From: an uncultured Methanoregula sp.
Lineage (GTDB): Archaea > Halobacteriota > Methanomicrobia > Methanomicrobiales > Methanospirillaceae
Assembly: GCF_963678795.1 (NCBI RefSeq)
Contig: NZ_OY787452.1
Coordinates: forward strand, 62,001-126,000
Direction of reading: 5' to 3'
DNA length: 64,000 bases
Shown: positions 28,524-37,943 of the stretch, piece by piece
How positions within the stretch are numbered: the first letter of the stretch is position 1
Layout: every line of letters begins with the position of its first letter
The notes under the pieces: generated by a model
Told to the model about the DNA's origin: nothing
Database searches by the model: none
The model's input: only the letters and a program-made list of their open reading frames with translations
Position numbers and translations under genes: made by a program

Positions 28524-29789
28524 TCATTCCCGGCGAGTGGCAAAGACCAGTACAGCACCAAGAATACCGGCAATAATTACCGGCAGGACAACCGGAGACC
28601 TGGCAGTCGGCACCGGGGTTGATGCTGACGGATTCATGGTAACGTAGATATCCACGGTCTCACCAGCGCCGGGCTGGCGGGGGACCGTCCCGGTTGCTGT
28701 TGTGTAACCTTCCTTCGTCACGGTGAATGCTGAATAGGGCGTACCGGTCACCGATACCGGAACGGTCAGGATGCCGTTGTGCATGAACCCAACCGGCGTG
28801 GAATCAAGGGTGACTTTGGCTCCTTCAACCGTGCAGTGGATGGCAATATATCCCTGCCCGCTTCCCGGGGGGGACACGATGGTTGTCGGGACCGTGGTTG
28901 CTGAGGAGACAGGAACGAGGGATACCCAGACCCCGGTGGTCTGGCCCTTTGCAGGAGCCGCCGGCAGGGACCCGGAAGCAGTGAGATACCCGCTCTTTTC
29001 TACCCGGTAGGTTGTGTAGGGTGTGCCCGTTGTATAGACCGGGACCGTGAGAATCCCGCCGGAGATTGCCCCTTTGTAGGTCGAGTCAAAATAGACGGAG
29101 GCCCCGTCAACACTCTCGTGCACGGCGTACCAGCCCATATCCCCACCAATGGGAGCAGAGGATGTTGTCGGGACGGTTGTGGCAGTTGTGGAGGTTGTGG
29201 TAACCGGGTTGAGGGTTGCGTACAGGTCAACCGTCTCACCATCGGAGGGCATGCGGGCAATGGTGCCCTGGTACGTCACATACCCGTTCCTGCTGATCGT
29301 AAACGTGGTGTACTGGGTCCCGGTAGTGGCGACCTCAAAGGATTTCTCGGTAGTCCCGCTCATCGTGCCCTGGGAGTTGCCATTGAAAGATACCGAGGTA
29401 TCGGCAACATTGGCATGGACTTTGAGCCATCCCTTTCCGCTGCCTGCAGGTTTTTCCGTGAGCGCAACGGTGATCGTGATATCCGAGGTCTGGCCGGGTG
29501 CCGGTGCCTCGATGGACCCGGACTTATCATAATAGCCGGCTTTCGTGATCAGGTAGGTCGAATACCCGCTCTCGTACGGGATTTCGAGAATTCCTTCCGT
29601 GATCGTTCCTTTCACCGAACCATCGACTGAAACCTGCGCCCCGTTTGCTGTGCAGGCCGTGGATGATAACGAATCGCACTGGAAAACAAGGGCAGTTCCG
29701 CCCCCGGGAAGGACTGCTGATACAGGGAAAACAAGAAGACCGGTTATGGCGAGCAGGAGTAGTATGAGACTTTTGCTGTGCAGGTTCAT
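28524..29789 (-). CDS. PEGA-domain surface protein with C-terminal anchor
   Basis: The 421-aa protein has a signal peptide (residues 5-25) and four PEGA-like repeats (about 30-115, 120-200, 220-295, 310-390), each with (V/A)SVDG-like start, G.L.VP and TxxSGY/TYxV.KxGY. Thr/Ser/Pro linkers and a C-terminal helix before ATRRE follow, typical of archaeal surface anchoring. It sits between two paralogous secreted proteins on the same strand. Confidence 0.85.
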   Translation of the reverse strand: MNLHSKSLILLLLAITGLLVFPVSAVLPGGGTALVFQCDSLSSTACTANGAQVSVDGSVKGTITEGILEIPYESGYSTYLITKAGYYDKSGSIEAPAPGQTSDITITVALTEKPAGSGKGWLKVHANVADTSVSFNGNSQGTMSGTTEKSFEVATTGTQYTTFTISRNGYVTYQGTIARMPSDGETVDLYATLNPVTTTSTTATTVPTTSSAPIGGDMGWYAVHESVDGASVYFDSTYKGAISGGILTVPVYTTGTPYTTYRVEKSGYLTASGSLPAAPAKGQTTGVWVSLVPVSSATTVPTTIVSPPGSGQGYIAIHCTVEGAKVTLDSTPVGFMHNGILTVPVSVTGTPYSAFTVTKEGYTTATGTVPRQPGAGETVDIYVTMNPSASTPVPTARSPVVLPVIIAGILGAVLVFATRRE

Positions 29790-29935
29790 GACATCACTAT
29801 TCCGTAATTACCGGGAATGTGGGTCGGATTTGTATAAGTAGTACATGACGATGCGAAGCGATTACGCTGACTGCGAATGGAATTGCCCGGAAGTCTTCCA
29901 TACGGCCCGGAAAAAAAGGGAGGTGACTGGGCTTA

Positions 29936-30436
29936 TTATACGCTCATCGTATGGGAAACTGCCGGCATGGACAGGGAATTAATAAACGTCTCCTGGTATC
30001 CGTCCGGGAAGGTGATGGTTGTCACCTGCGGAGCGAAGTTCGCCGAGACGAGCGGGGCAAACCAGTATCTTTTCAGGACTTCCTGTGCCCGCAGGAACGA
30101 GATCGCGGGAGTGGTAAGCGTCGTTGCCCCGTTGTTCCGGGTGACACCTGCATAGGAAGGAACAACAATATCCGCAGAGGAATCCGTAACGCTGTTCACC
30201 GTAACTTCCCGGCCCGTGTTGGATGCAAAGGCTTTCTTGACTTCGGTAGCAGGATCGGCCATCCGGAAAAAGACCGCACTCTTTTCAAGGAAATTAAGAT
30301 CGTACTGCATGTTGATCTGTGCATCCCCATTGGGGGCGAGCGTCACCGTAAGTGACTTTGCCGTGAATGCCTGAGCGGGCATTACTGCGAATGCCAGAAG
30401 ACACAGGCACGCCAGAATAAGGTAAACCCGTTTCAT
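29936..30436 (-). CDS. Secreted protein of the same paralogous family, member B
   Basis: The 166-aa protein has a signal peptide (MKRVYLILACLCLLAFAVMPAQA) and mature start FTAKSLTVTLAPNGDAQINM. It matches member A (27809-28312) end to end: FFRMADPATEVKKAF, KRYWFAPLVSANFAPQVTT and AVSHTMSV. No known domain was recognised. The pair flank a PEGA protein in one orientation, suggesting duplication around it and a shared surface role. Confidence 0.82.
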   Translation of the reverse strand: MKRVYLILACLCLLAFAVMPAQAFTAKSLTVTLAPNGDAQINMQYDLNFLEKSAVFFRMADPATEVKKAFASNTGREVTVNSVTDSSADIVVPSYAGVTRNNGATTLTTPAISFLRAQEVLKRYWFAPLVSANFAPQVTTITFPDGYQETFINSLSMPAVSHTMSV

Positions 30437-30519
30437 AGCTTGTCTGGATCAGCGTTGTCAGTTCAAGATTATATGCTTCGTGCTTTTTAAACGGACAAAA
30501 TCCGGTTTACCGCATGGAA

Positions 30520-31485
30520 TCAGTTGGATTCAGCTACCCTGACGAATTCATCGAAATGACGGCTCTTCTTGAAAAGCCACCAGGTGAACCGCTCGATCAC
30601 CGTGAAATTGAATGAACCCCCGGCTGCATTCGGGTGACCCCCGCCACCAAACTCGCGGGCGATGATGTGACTGATCTGCGGCACGGAACGCAGCGAGAAC
30701 TTCCCGTCCTTTCCTATGATCACTTCGATATCCGTCTTCTTCTCATTTCGGATGAAATGGGCAGTCTCGCTCGGGTACCCGTACAGCGGGGCGAAAGCGA
30801 TCCGGTATTTTTTCCCGAGAATGGTTGTATGGTTCAGACTCCGCTGCATCATCTCATCCATCTCGGCTTTGATCTCGCGGTACTCCCGGTCGATCTGCCC
30901 GTCACTGAATACGCCCCGGATGAGGCAGTCGCGGACATGATCCCGGTTCTTCTTGCGCTGGAGCACCTGGCCGAGAACTGCCGAACGCGGGTCAGCATGC
31001 TTCCAGAGATCGTAATCGCAGACAACCCGTGCGATCTCCCCGGCCACAGGATTCTCCGGTGCAAAGTCGCGGGCGACAATGCCGGTTGCACAGACCGAGG
31101 TATCGATATGGAGCAGAGAAATTGCGCCTTCGATCTTCTTCACCTCCTCGTCCCGCCACCGGTGATGGTCCCGCCATTCGACAATCCAGCCGTTCTTTTT
31201 TGCCCGTGCCGCAGTATCTTCGGTCTCGCGATGGTACCCGAGATCGGAGATGGAGAGCAGGTCGCCTTTCCCCTCGCAGGCTGCAACGAGCGAGAAGAGC
31301 TGAGAGAACTTCCCTACAGAACTCCAGATGGTAAATACCCCGTCCGTGCCGAACTTAATCCGGTGGATGGCATCCGCTCCCACGGCGTCAAGATCATTAT
31401 GTGTCAGGTGAACCACGTGGGCTGTGCGGCTTTTTACGGCACTCGCAAGCCCGCTGTCCCCGGCACCCTGGTTCGGGAGCGACAT
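30520..31485 (-). CDS. DHH-family phosphoesterase with DHHA1 domain
   Basis: The 321-aa protein has the DHH motif set: THNDLDAVGAD (Asp 31/33), WRDHHRW near 105 and the DHHA1 C-terminal GGGGHPNAAGG. Relatives include RecJ-like nucleases and nano-RNases/c-di-nucleotide phosphodiesterases; which activity applies here is not decidable by eye. It has a TATA box about 25 bases upstream giving a leaderless start. It is divergent from tRNA-Phe, separated by about 100 bp. Confidence 0.88.
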   Translation of the reverse strand: MSLPNQGAGDSGLASAVKSRTAHVVHLTHNDLDAVGADAIHRIKFGTDGVFTIWSSVGKFSQLFSLVAACEGKGDLLSISDLGYHRETEDTAARAKKNGWIVEWRDHHRWRDEEVKKIEGAISLLHIDTSVCATGIVARDFAPENPVAGEIARVVCDYDLWKHADPRSAVLGQVLQRKKNRDHVRDCLIRGVFSDGQIDREYREIKAEMDEMMQRSLNHTTILGKKYRIAFAPLYGYPSETAHFIRNEKKTDIEVIIGKDGKFSLRSVPQISHIIAREFGGGGHPNAAGGSFNFTVIERFTWWLFKKSRHFDEFVRVAESN

Positions 31486-31504
31486 TGGTTAATACTGTCA
31501 TCCC

Positions 31505-31513
31505 CGTATATAA
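31505..31513 (-). promoter_or_regulatory. TATA box of the DHH gene
   Basis: On the minus strand TTTATATAC is centred about 24 bases before the ATG at 31485, consistent with a leaderless transcript. Confidence 0.45.
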
Positions 31514-31553
31514 AAAAAGAACGGGAGGAAGTAAAACCTGCCAAACCAGATCA

Positions 31554-31560
31554 TTTATTA
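31554..31560 (+). promoter_or_regulatory. Candidate box A of tRNA-Phe
   Basis: TTTATTA lies 27-33 bases before the tRNA 5' end at 31587, the distance expected if transcription starts near the mature 5' end. Confidence 0.4.
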
Positions 31561-31586
31561 GTCAAAAGTGACAACACTATAGTCCT

Positions 31587-31660
31587 GCCCTAGTAGCTCA
31601 GCTTGGGAGAGCGCTAGACTGAAGATCTAGTTGTCGCCTGTTCAAATCAGGCCTGGGGCA
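31587..31660 (+). tRNA. tRNA-Phe (anticodon GAA)
   Basis: A cloverleaf is readable: acceptor GCCCTAG pairs with CTGGGGC (one G-T), D arm GCTC/GAGC, anticodon stem CTAGA/TCTAG around loop CTGAAGA with anticodon GAA, and T arm GCCTG-TTCAAAT-CAGGC. The discriminator is A and CCA is not encoded. No intron is visible. A T-rich run follows at 31661-31676 and can terminate transcription. Confidence 0.96.
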
Positions 31661-31835
31661 CTTCTTTTGTTGTTTTACGCCGGGAACCGTGGTATTTTCC
31701 TGCACCGGTTTTTTGGGATTCTGATTATGGATATACCGCCGGAAAATACGGCCATTCCGGCCCGCATCGGGTAAAGTATAATATCCGGCTCATCGTTATT
31801 TTTGTAACTGCTGACATCCTGCAGAGGATTCTTTC

Positions 31836-33818
31836 ATGGACCTGTTGATTGCCAGTGCGAGTATCCTGATCCTCGCCATCGTACTCCTTTACATCGGCCA
31901 GCGTCTTAAGGTTCCAAGCATAGTCAGTTTTCTTATCATCGGGATGCTGGTCGGGCCATTTGGATTGCGGCTCATCACCAACCAGGATGCCATCGACACG
32001 TTCGGGAACATCGGGATAATTCTCCTCCTCTTCACGATTGGCCTGGAGTTCTCGTTCCAGAAACTCATGCGTTCCTGGAGGACGGTAATCATAGGCGGGA
32101 CCGTTCAGGTCCTGGCTACCATCGTTGCCATTACCTTCATATCCCGGTATTCCGGCATGCCGTTCAACGAGGCCCTGATCTTCGGGTTCATCGTCTCCCT
32201 CTCGAGCACTGCCATTGTCATGAAGATCCTGCAGGAGAAAGGCGAAGTTGATACTATTCAGGGCAGGACGCTGCTGGGTGTTCTCATCTTCCAGGATCTT
32301 GCCATCATCCCCATGATGCTCATCACTCCCCTGCTCGTAGGCAGCGGGGGACCCGACATGAATGCGCTCCCTCTCCAGGTAGGAAAAGTCGCGTTCATCA
32401 TCCTCATCATTATTGTCATGGCCCGCTGGGTAATCCCGGCGTTCCTCTTCCGGGTTGCCCGGGAGAAGAACCGGGAACTCTTCCTGATCACCCTTGCAGG
32501 CACCTGCATTCTCGTTGCCTGGCTGACCAGCGAGGCGGGACTCTCGTTCACGCTCGGGGCCTTCATCGCGGGTCTCATCATCGGGGAATCCGAATATAAC
32601 ATCGATGCGCTGGGCCACATCATCCCGTTCCGGGACGTCTTTGCAGCCATATTTTTCCTCTCGATCGGCATGCTGCTCAACACGCAGACGGTCTTTGTCG
32701 ATTTCTATTACGTTGCAATGATGGTTCTCATCATCATCGCAGTCAAGATCCTGACCGGGATTGTCGCGGCGAAGGTCCTCGGCATGCCGGCCCGGGTGTG
32801 CATCTTTACCGGCCTTGCACTCTGCCAGATCGGGGAGTTCTCTTTTGTTCTCGCAAAGAACGGGCTCGATACCGCGCTCATACCGGAAGGGGTTTACCAG
32901 GTCTTCCTTGCCGGAGCCATCATCACCATGGCGCTCACCCCGTTTGCCATGAATGCCTCTCCCGCGGTGGTAGACCTGCTCTACCGGGTGGTCCCGGCAC
33001 GGTTTTTCAAACATAAGGAAGCAGCGGGAGAGGAACAGGAGGAGGAACTCTCCGACCATATCATCATCGCCGGCTACGGTATTTCCGGCAAGAGCGTTGC
33101 CCGGGCAGCCACGATCGCCGGCATCCCTTACATGGTCATCGAGATGAACCCGGAGATCATCCGGCAGGAGCGCTCTTCCTTCCGCCCCCATTTCATGTTC
33201 GGGGACGCGGTCCAGGCAGAAGTACTGGAACATGCCGGCATCCGGCGGGCCCGTACCCTGGTTATTGTGGTTTCTGAAGAGGAGGCCATCCCAAGGATTA
33301 TCCATACGGCCCGGCAGCTTGCCCCGGATGTGCATATCCTTGCCCGGACACGGCATATCCGGAATGCACAGAACCTGCTGGACCTTGGGGCCGACGAGAT
33401 CATCTCTGAAGAGTTCGAGGCGTCGCTGGAGATTTTTTCCCGGGCACTCAAAAAGTACGGGATTCCCCAGGAGGAGATCGGCTACATCATCAACCGGGTC
33501 AAACAGCTGCGTACTGCCATGTTTACGAAGAGCAATGGCAGCGACGGGCAGCTGGAAGATCCTCAAATGTTATTCCATAACCGGCATGTTCATGCATTTA
33601 CTATCGAGCCGGGATCTGAAGCTGAAGGAAAAACGTTCGGAGAACTGGATCTCGGAACAAACTTTGGTATCATGGAGGTAGGGCTTCGCAGCAAAGGAAA
33701 AACTACCGCAAATATTCCACCGGACCGGAGACTGGCTGCAGGAGAAGTGGTAATCACCTTCATAACGGACCAGACTGCTCAGGAACTCTCGCCGTTATTT
33801 GCACGAAAAAGCGAATAA
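31836..33818 (+). CDS. CPA2-family cation:proton antiporter with TrkA-N/TrkA-C domains
   Basis: The 660-aa protein has about 12 membrane helices (residues 1-390) of the Na+/H+ exchanger fold with GLEFSFQKL and SLSSTAIVMKILQEKG. A cytosolic TrkA-N Rossmann domain (IIIAGYGISGKSVARAA, about 410-530) and a TrkA-C domain (about 575-655) follow. This KefB-like layout suggests a K+(Na+)/H+ antiporter gated by nucleotide. It is 175 bp after tRNA-Phe. Confidence 0.92.
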   Translation: MDLLIASASILILAIVLLYIGQRLKVPSIVSFLIIGMLVGPFGLRLITNQDAIDTFGNIGIILLLFTIGLEFSFQKLMRSWRTVIIGGTVQVLATIVAITFISRYSGMPFNEALIFGFIVSLSSTAIVMKILQEKGEVDTIQGRTLLGVLIFQDLAIIPMMLITPLLVGSGGPDMNALPLQVGKVAFIILIIIVMARWVIPAFLFRVAREKNRELFLITLAGTCILVAWLTSEAGLSFTLGAFIAGLIIGESEYNIDALGHIIPFRDVFAAIFFLSIGMLLNTQTVFVDFYYVAMMVLIIIAVKILTGIVAAKVLGMPARVCIFTGLALCQIGEFSFVLAKNGLDTALIPEGVYQVFLAGAIITMALTPFAMNASPAVVDLLYRVVPARFFKHKEAAGEEQEEELSDHIIIAGYGISGKSVARAATIAGIPYMVIEMNPEIIRQERSSFRPHFMFGDAVQAEVLEHAGIRRARTLVIVVSEEEAIPRIIHTARQLAPDVHILARTRHIRNAQNLLDLGADEIISEEFEASLEIFSRALKKYGIPQEEIGYIINRVKQLRTAMFTKSNGSDGQLEDPQMLFHNRHVHAFTIEPGSEAEGKTFGELDLGTNFGIMEVGLRSKGKTTANIPPDRRLAAGEVVITFITDQTAQELSPLFARKSE

Positions 33819-33876
33819 TGCACTTTTTTTGTGGGAACAACAACCACCAGACCCGTATACAGAGGGGGCCCCATGT

Positions 33877-33989
33877 GCACCACACTCATGAACAAACTGC
33901 ACCACATTGCATGACCCGTGGTGCGATTTAAGAAAAAATAAGAACTCCCTCTCCTATTGTCTAGTACATACGACGGGGGATTGTGGTGC
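33877..33989 (+). promoter_or_regulatory. Operator array and promoter of the acyl-CoA synthetase gene
   Basis: Four copies of a heptamer lie in 113 bp: GCACCAC at 33877-33883 and 33899-33905, and its reverse complement GTGGTGC at 33918-33924 and 33983-33989, the last touching the ATG. The middle two form a perfect inverted repeat with 12-bp spacer (33899-33924), directly upstream of a TATA-like TTTAAGAAAA (33927-33936). A dimeric regulator binding here is inferred. Confidence 0.55.
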
Positions 33990-35885
33990 ATGTCCGGGGA
34001 GTATGAACAGGTATACCGGGAAGCAGTGGACTTTCCGGAACAATTCTGGGGTGCGGCAGCCGAACACGTGCGATGGTATCAGAACTATACAAGGGTATTA
34101 AACCGGGATAATCCGCCGTTCAACCGGTGGTTCGAAGGGGGCCTGCTCAACTCCTGCTATAATGCCCTGGACTATCATGTGGAAAACGGGCTCGCGGACC
34201 GGATCGCCCTGATCTATGACAGCCCGGTTACAAACAGCGTGAGGAAGTACAGCTATTCCGAGCTCCGCGACCTGGTGGCGCGATGCGCCGGGGGGCTTGC
34301 ACGACTGGGGGTCAAAAAAGGGGATCGTGTCGTCATTTACATGCCCATGATCCCGGAAGCGGTGATCTCCATGCTTGCCTGTGCCCGTATCGGTGCCATC
34401 CATTCGGTTGTCTTCGGGGGGTTCGCATCCAAAGAACTTGCAACCCGTATTGAGGACGCAAAACCCCGGGTGATCATATCAGCTTCCTGCGGCATCGAGG
34501 TAACCCGCATCATCCCGTACAAGCCCCTCCTCGACGGCGCAATAGACCTGTGCACCCATAAACCCTCTTCGTGCATCATCGTCCAGCGCCCGCAGTCCCC
34601 TGCCGTGCTCCGCGCTGACCGGGACATATCATGGGATACGGTAATGGCTGCAGAACCTGCAGACTGCGTGCCGGTAGCGGCAACCGATCCGCTCTACCTG
34701 CTCTATACTTCCGGGACAACCGGAAAACCCAAGGGTGTTGTGCGGGACAACGGGGGTCATCTCGTTGCCCTGAACTGGAGCATGAAAAATATTTATGGTA
34801 TCCATCCCGGCGAGGTCTTCTGGGCAGCATCGGATATCGGCTGGGTGGTCGGCCATTCCTATATCGTATACGGCCCGCTGTTTTACGGCTGCACAACCAT
34901 CCTCTACGAGGGAAAATCCGTAGGTACGCCGGATCCCGGCGCATTCTGGCGGGTGATTGCCGAACATAACGTCTCAGTACTGTTCTGTGCACCGACAGCA
35001 TTCCGTGCCATAAGGAAGGAAGATCCCGGCGGGGATCACATCCGCAGGTATAATCTTTCCCGGTTCCGGATGCTCTTTCTTGCAGGCGAGCGGTGCGACC
35101 CGGACACCCTTCACTGGGCAGAGGAGCAGCTGAAGGTCCCGGTCATCGACCACTGGTGGCAGACCGAGACGGGCTGGGCGATTGGTGCCAACTGCGCCGG
35201 GCTTGAACTCCTGCCGGTAAAACCCGGTTCCTGCACAAAAGCCGTCCCGGGTTACGCGATCCGGGTACTGGATGCACATGGCGCAGAGGTTCCCCGGGGG
35301 GAGACCGGCAATATTGTCGTAAAACTGCCGCTTCCTCCCGGGTGCTTTACCACGCTCTACAACAACGACGCTGATTACAAAAAGACCTATTTCTCGGCCT
35401 ACCCGGGGCATTATCTCACCTCAGATGCCGGGTTCATCGATGATGACGACTATCTCTGGATCATGGGAAGGACCGATGATATCATCAATATTGCCGGCCA
35501 CCGGCTCTCCACCGGCGCCATGGAAGAAGTTCTCGCCTCCCACCCGGATGTTGCCGAGTGTGCCGTTGCCGGCGTTTACGATCCGGTAAAAGGGGAAGTG
35601 CCGCTGGGCTTCGTTGTGCTGAAAGCAGGGGCCGGTAAAACGCAGGAGCAGATAGCACCGGAACTGATCAGTATGGTCCGGCAGAAGATCGGCCCGATTG
35701 CCTCGTTCAAGGCAGCAGCGGTAGTAAAACGGCTCCCGAAGACCCGGTCGGGCAAGATCCTGCGGGGGACCATCAAGAAGATCGCTGACGGTGTTGCTTA
35801 TACGGTGCCGGCCACCATCGATGATCCGGCAATCCTGGATGAGATTGCCGGGACCCTTCACAGCATGGGATACCCGAAGCGCTGA
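33990..35885 (+). CDS. Acetyl/propionyl-CoA synthetase (PrpE-like)
   Basis: The 631-aa AMP-forming enzyme activates a short-chain acid (acetate or propionate) to its CoA ester. It carries the phosphate loop YTSGTTGKPKG, WWQTETGW, and the C-terminal hinge/lysine region RTDDIINIAGHRLSTG with final KTRSGKILRGTIKK. Sequence details (YPGHYLTSDAGFIDDDDY, LASHPDVAEC) recall PrpE. I start at ATG 33990 after GGGGGA at about nine bases; upstream GTG/TTG choices in the frame (from 33957) look weaker. A four-site operator region lies in front. Confidence 0.92.
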   Translation: MSGEYEQVYREAVDFPEQFWGAAAEHVRWYQNYTRVLNRDNPPFNRWFEGGLLNSCYNALDYHVENGLADRIALIYDSPVTNSVRKYSYSELRDLVARCAGGLARLGVKKGDRVVIYMPMIPEAVISMLACARIGAIHSVVFGGFASKELATRIEDAKPRVIISASCGIEVTRIIPYKPLLDGAIDLCTHKPSSCIIVQRPQSPAVLRADRDISWDTVMAAEPADCVPVAATDPLYLLYTSGTTGKPKGVVRDNGGHLVALNWSMKNIYGIHPGEVFWAASDIGWVVGHSYIVYGPLFYGCTTILYEGKSVGTPDPGAFWRVIAEHNVSVLFCAPTAFRAIRKEDPGGDHIRRYNLSRFRMLFLAGERCDPDTLHWAEEQLKVPVIDHWWQTETGWAIGANCAGLELLPVKPGSCTKAVPGYAIRVLDAHGAEVPRGETGNIVVKLPLPPGCFTTLYNNDADYKKTYFSAYPGHYLTSDAGFIDDDDYLWIMGRTDDIINIAGHRLSTGAMEEVLASHPDVAECAVAGVYDPVKGEVPLGFVVLKAGAGKTQEQIAPELISMVRQKIGPIASFKAAAVVKRLPKTRSGKILRGTIKKIADGVAYTVPATIDDPAILDEIAGTLHSMGYPKR

Positions 35886-35930
35886 AATGCGGAATGGCAA
35901 AAACGATGAAAATAACTGGACGGTGCTCCC

Positions 35931-36899
35931 ATGACTGCATACCCGCCGATTGCCATGCCGTCCGTCAGCCTCTTTCCAAAACCTCCTTACGATTTTTCCC
36001 TGAGTGCAGCGATCTTTGGCTCAGGTGATCCTTACATCCGTACTTTCAGGAACAACGTGTTCCGGCAGGTGCTCGCTTCCAGGAATGGGCCGGTACTGGC
36101 TGAGGTAAGGTCAACCGGCACGATCGATAATCCGGCATTATCGCTTGCACTCTTTTCCGACAAGCCGGTCAGCAGAGGGCAGGCCGGGGAGACCGCAGCG
36201 CTCATCACGTCCATGTTCAGCCTCCAGGATGATCTCTCCCCGTTCTATGCAGCCGTCAGGGATGATCCGGTCCTCGCTGATCTTACCGTAAAGCTCCGGG
36301 GAGTCAGGGTACCTGTCACCCCTACCGTGTTTGAAGCAGTAACCGATTCCATCATCGAGCAGCAGATCTCCTTAAAAGCTGCCCGGAGTATTGAGAACCG
36401 TCTTATCATGATCACCGGGCACCAGCTTGTTCTCGACGGCCTGACATACTACTGCTATCCGGAGCCGGAAGTCCTGGCACACACTCCCGACGATATCTTC
36501 CGTGCCTGCGGCCTCACCCTACGGAAAGGCGAGTATATCCGGGGAATAGCCCGGCAGATCCTTGACGGTGATCTCGACCTGGAGGGCTTTCGGATGAGGA
36601 CGGATACGGAAGATATCATCAGCGACCTCGTGAAGATCCGGGGTATCGGGAGGTGGACTGCCGAACTCGCCGTCATAAGAGGGCTTCACCGCCCGGACGC
36701 GTTTCCTGCCGATGACGTTGCGGTCCGCAGGTTTATCTCGCGCTTTTACCACAACCGCGGGAAAGTCTCTTCTGCCGATGCACGCCTGTTTGCAGAGCGA
36801 TGGGGGGCATACCGGGGATTTGCTGCCTATTACCTCGAAGTGGCAGAACTCCTGAAAATAGAACCGGGCAATGCCGGCAATACCCGTGCAGGTGACTGA
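35931..36899 (+). CDS. AlkA-like DNA glycosylase (HhH-GPD)
   Basis: The 322-aa protein matches the AlkA/8-oxoguanine glycosylase family: an N-terminal beta domain, then HhH-GPD with IRGIGRWTAELAVIRGL and the catalytic Asp in AFPADDVAVRRF. It removes alkylated or oxidised bases. It follows the CoA-synthetase gene by 45 bp and may be co-transcribed. Confidence 0.88.
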   Translation: MTAYPPIAMPSVSLFPKPPYDFSLSAAIFGSGDPYIRTFRNNVFRQVLASRNGPVLAEVRSTGTIDNPALSLALFSDKPVSRGQAGETAALITSMFSLQDDLSPFYAAVRDDPVLADLTVKLRGVRVPVTPTVFEAVTDSIIEQQISLKAARSIENRLIMITGHQLVLDGLTYYCYPEPEVLAHTPDDIFRACGLTLRKGEYIRGIARQILDGDLDLEGFRMRTDTEDIISDLVKIRGIGRWTAELAVIRGLHRPDAFPADDVAVRRFISRFYHNRGKVSSADARLFAERWGAYRGFAAYYLEVAELLKIEPGNAGNTRAGD

Positions 36900-36985
36900 T
36901 CTTCCGCTCATAGCCCGGTATACGGCAGTTTTCGCAACCGATAAATAGGGTCATCATCTATCAGTGGATAAGAGGTGCAAATAGT

Positions 36986-37549
36986 TTGAGCGGATGGGAT
37001 ATTCCAAAGGGGAGAATGAGCATTGTTGCAGGGATTGCTGCGATCATCCTTGGGATCATGGCCCTTATCTTTCCAATGCTTGCATTTTCCGTCATTGAAT
37101 ACATCTTTGCGATCTATGCGGTCGTGATGTCTGCGAGCCTTGTCATAACCGGGGCAGGGCTGCAGAAGAAGAACCGGACCCACGGGTTGCTCCTCGTCAT
37201 TGCGGGAATCATTGGCATCCTTATCGGGATTTCGGTTCTTGTTGCTCCGCGGGTTATGGCGATCACTGCCATGGACCTCATCGGTATCTGGGCGATCGTT
37301 GCCGGGGTGAGTGACCTCATTTTTGTGTTCACGTCGGCGAGCGGCCCGGAACGCACGATCAAGACGGCAACCGGGATTCTCACGTTTGCTGCCGGCGTAT
37401 TTATCCTCGCTGCACCGAAGACTGTTGACGGTTTTGTCCTCGTAACATTCGTAGGAATATTTGTGATAATAGCCGGGATCCTCACGATACTTTTCGGTAC
37501 GGCAAAACCCCCGGAAAAAAGGCCGGTCAACCATCTCATTTACAAATAA
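36986..37549 (+). CDS. HdeD/DUF308-family membrane protein
   Basis: The 187-aa protein has about six helices in the duplicated DUF308 pattern (GIAAIILGIMALIFP; GIIGILIGISVLVAP; GILTFAAGVFILAAP), seen in the HdeD acid-resistance family, role in archaea unknown. It starts at TTG 36986, preceded by GAGGTG at 36972-36977, about nine bases upstream, which decides the start. Confidence 0.82.
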   Translation: MSGWDIPKGRMSIVAGIAAIILGIMALIFPMLAFSVIEYIFAIYAVVMSASLVITGAGLQKKNRTHGLLLVIAGIIGILIGISVLVAPRVMAITAMDLIGIWAIVAGVSDLIFVFTSASGPERTIKTATGILTFAAGVFILAAPKTVDGFVLVTFVGIFVIIAGILTILFGTAKPPEKRPVNHLIYK

Positions 37550-37573
37550 GGTTCCATTTTTTCTGCTCCGGAG

Positions 37574-37790
37574 AAATGATTTTTGAAACTATTGACGTTT
37601 TTTAGATCTTCGCCCCGCCTCCGGAGCACTCCCCCTTGCGATGACGACGTATTGCCGGTTTTGGGAAACGATACAATCCGGAGTTATCCGCTCATAAAAA
37701 GCCGCCGCGGAGGCGTCCCTTCGGGGGCGGCGGCATCTCTCTTAACGGGGGGTATAGGGGCGCGAGCCCCCATCATAGCAACATGAGGTT
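37574..37790 (+). repeat. About 210-bp dispersed intergenic repeat, copy 1
   Basis: The segment aligns along its length with 63333-63540, same orientation, including GATGACGACGTATT, ATCCGCTCATAAAAAGCCGC and CCCCCATCATAG.AACATGA. It contains a GC hairpin (GCCGCCGCGG...GGCGGCGGC) and is non-coding. The gap 37550-37943 has no other feature. Confidence 0.75.
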
Positions 37791-37943
37791 TTTAAACAGA
37801 GCATTTATTCTGAACTCCCGGTGCAGTCCCGTAGCTTATGGCTCCAGCATTCCTCAAACAACAGGGAAACATAAGCCGAAATCAAAAAAAGATTTTATTC
37901 TTACAGGGAAAAACATGAGATAAATCAGGAGAGACGACCGGTT

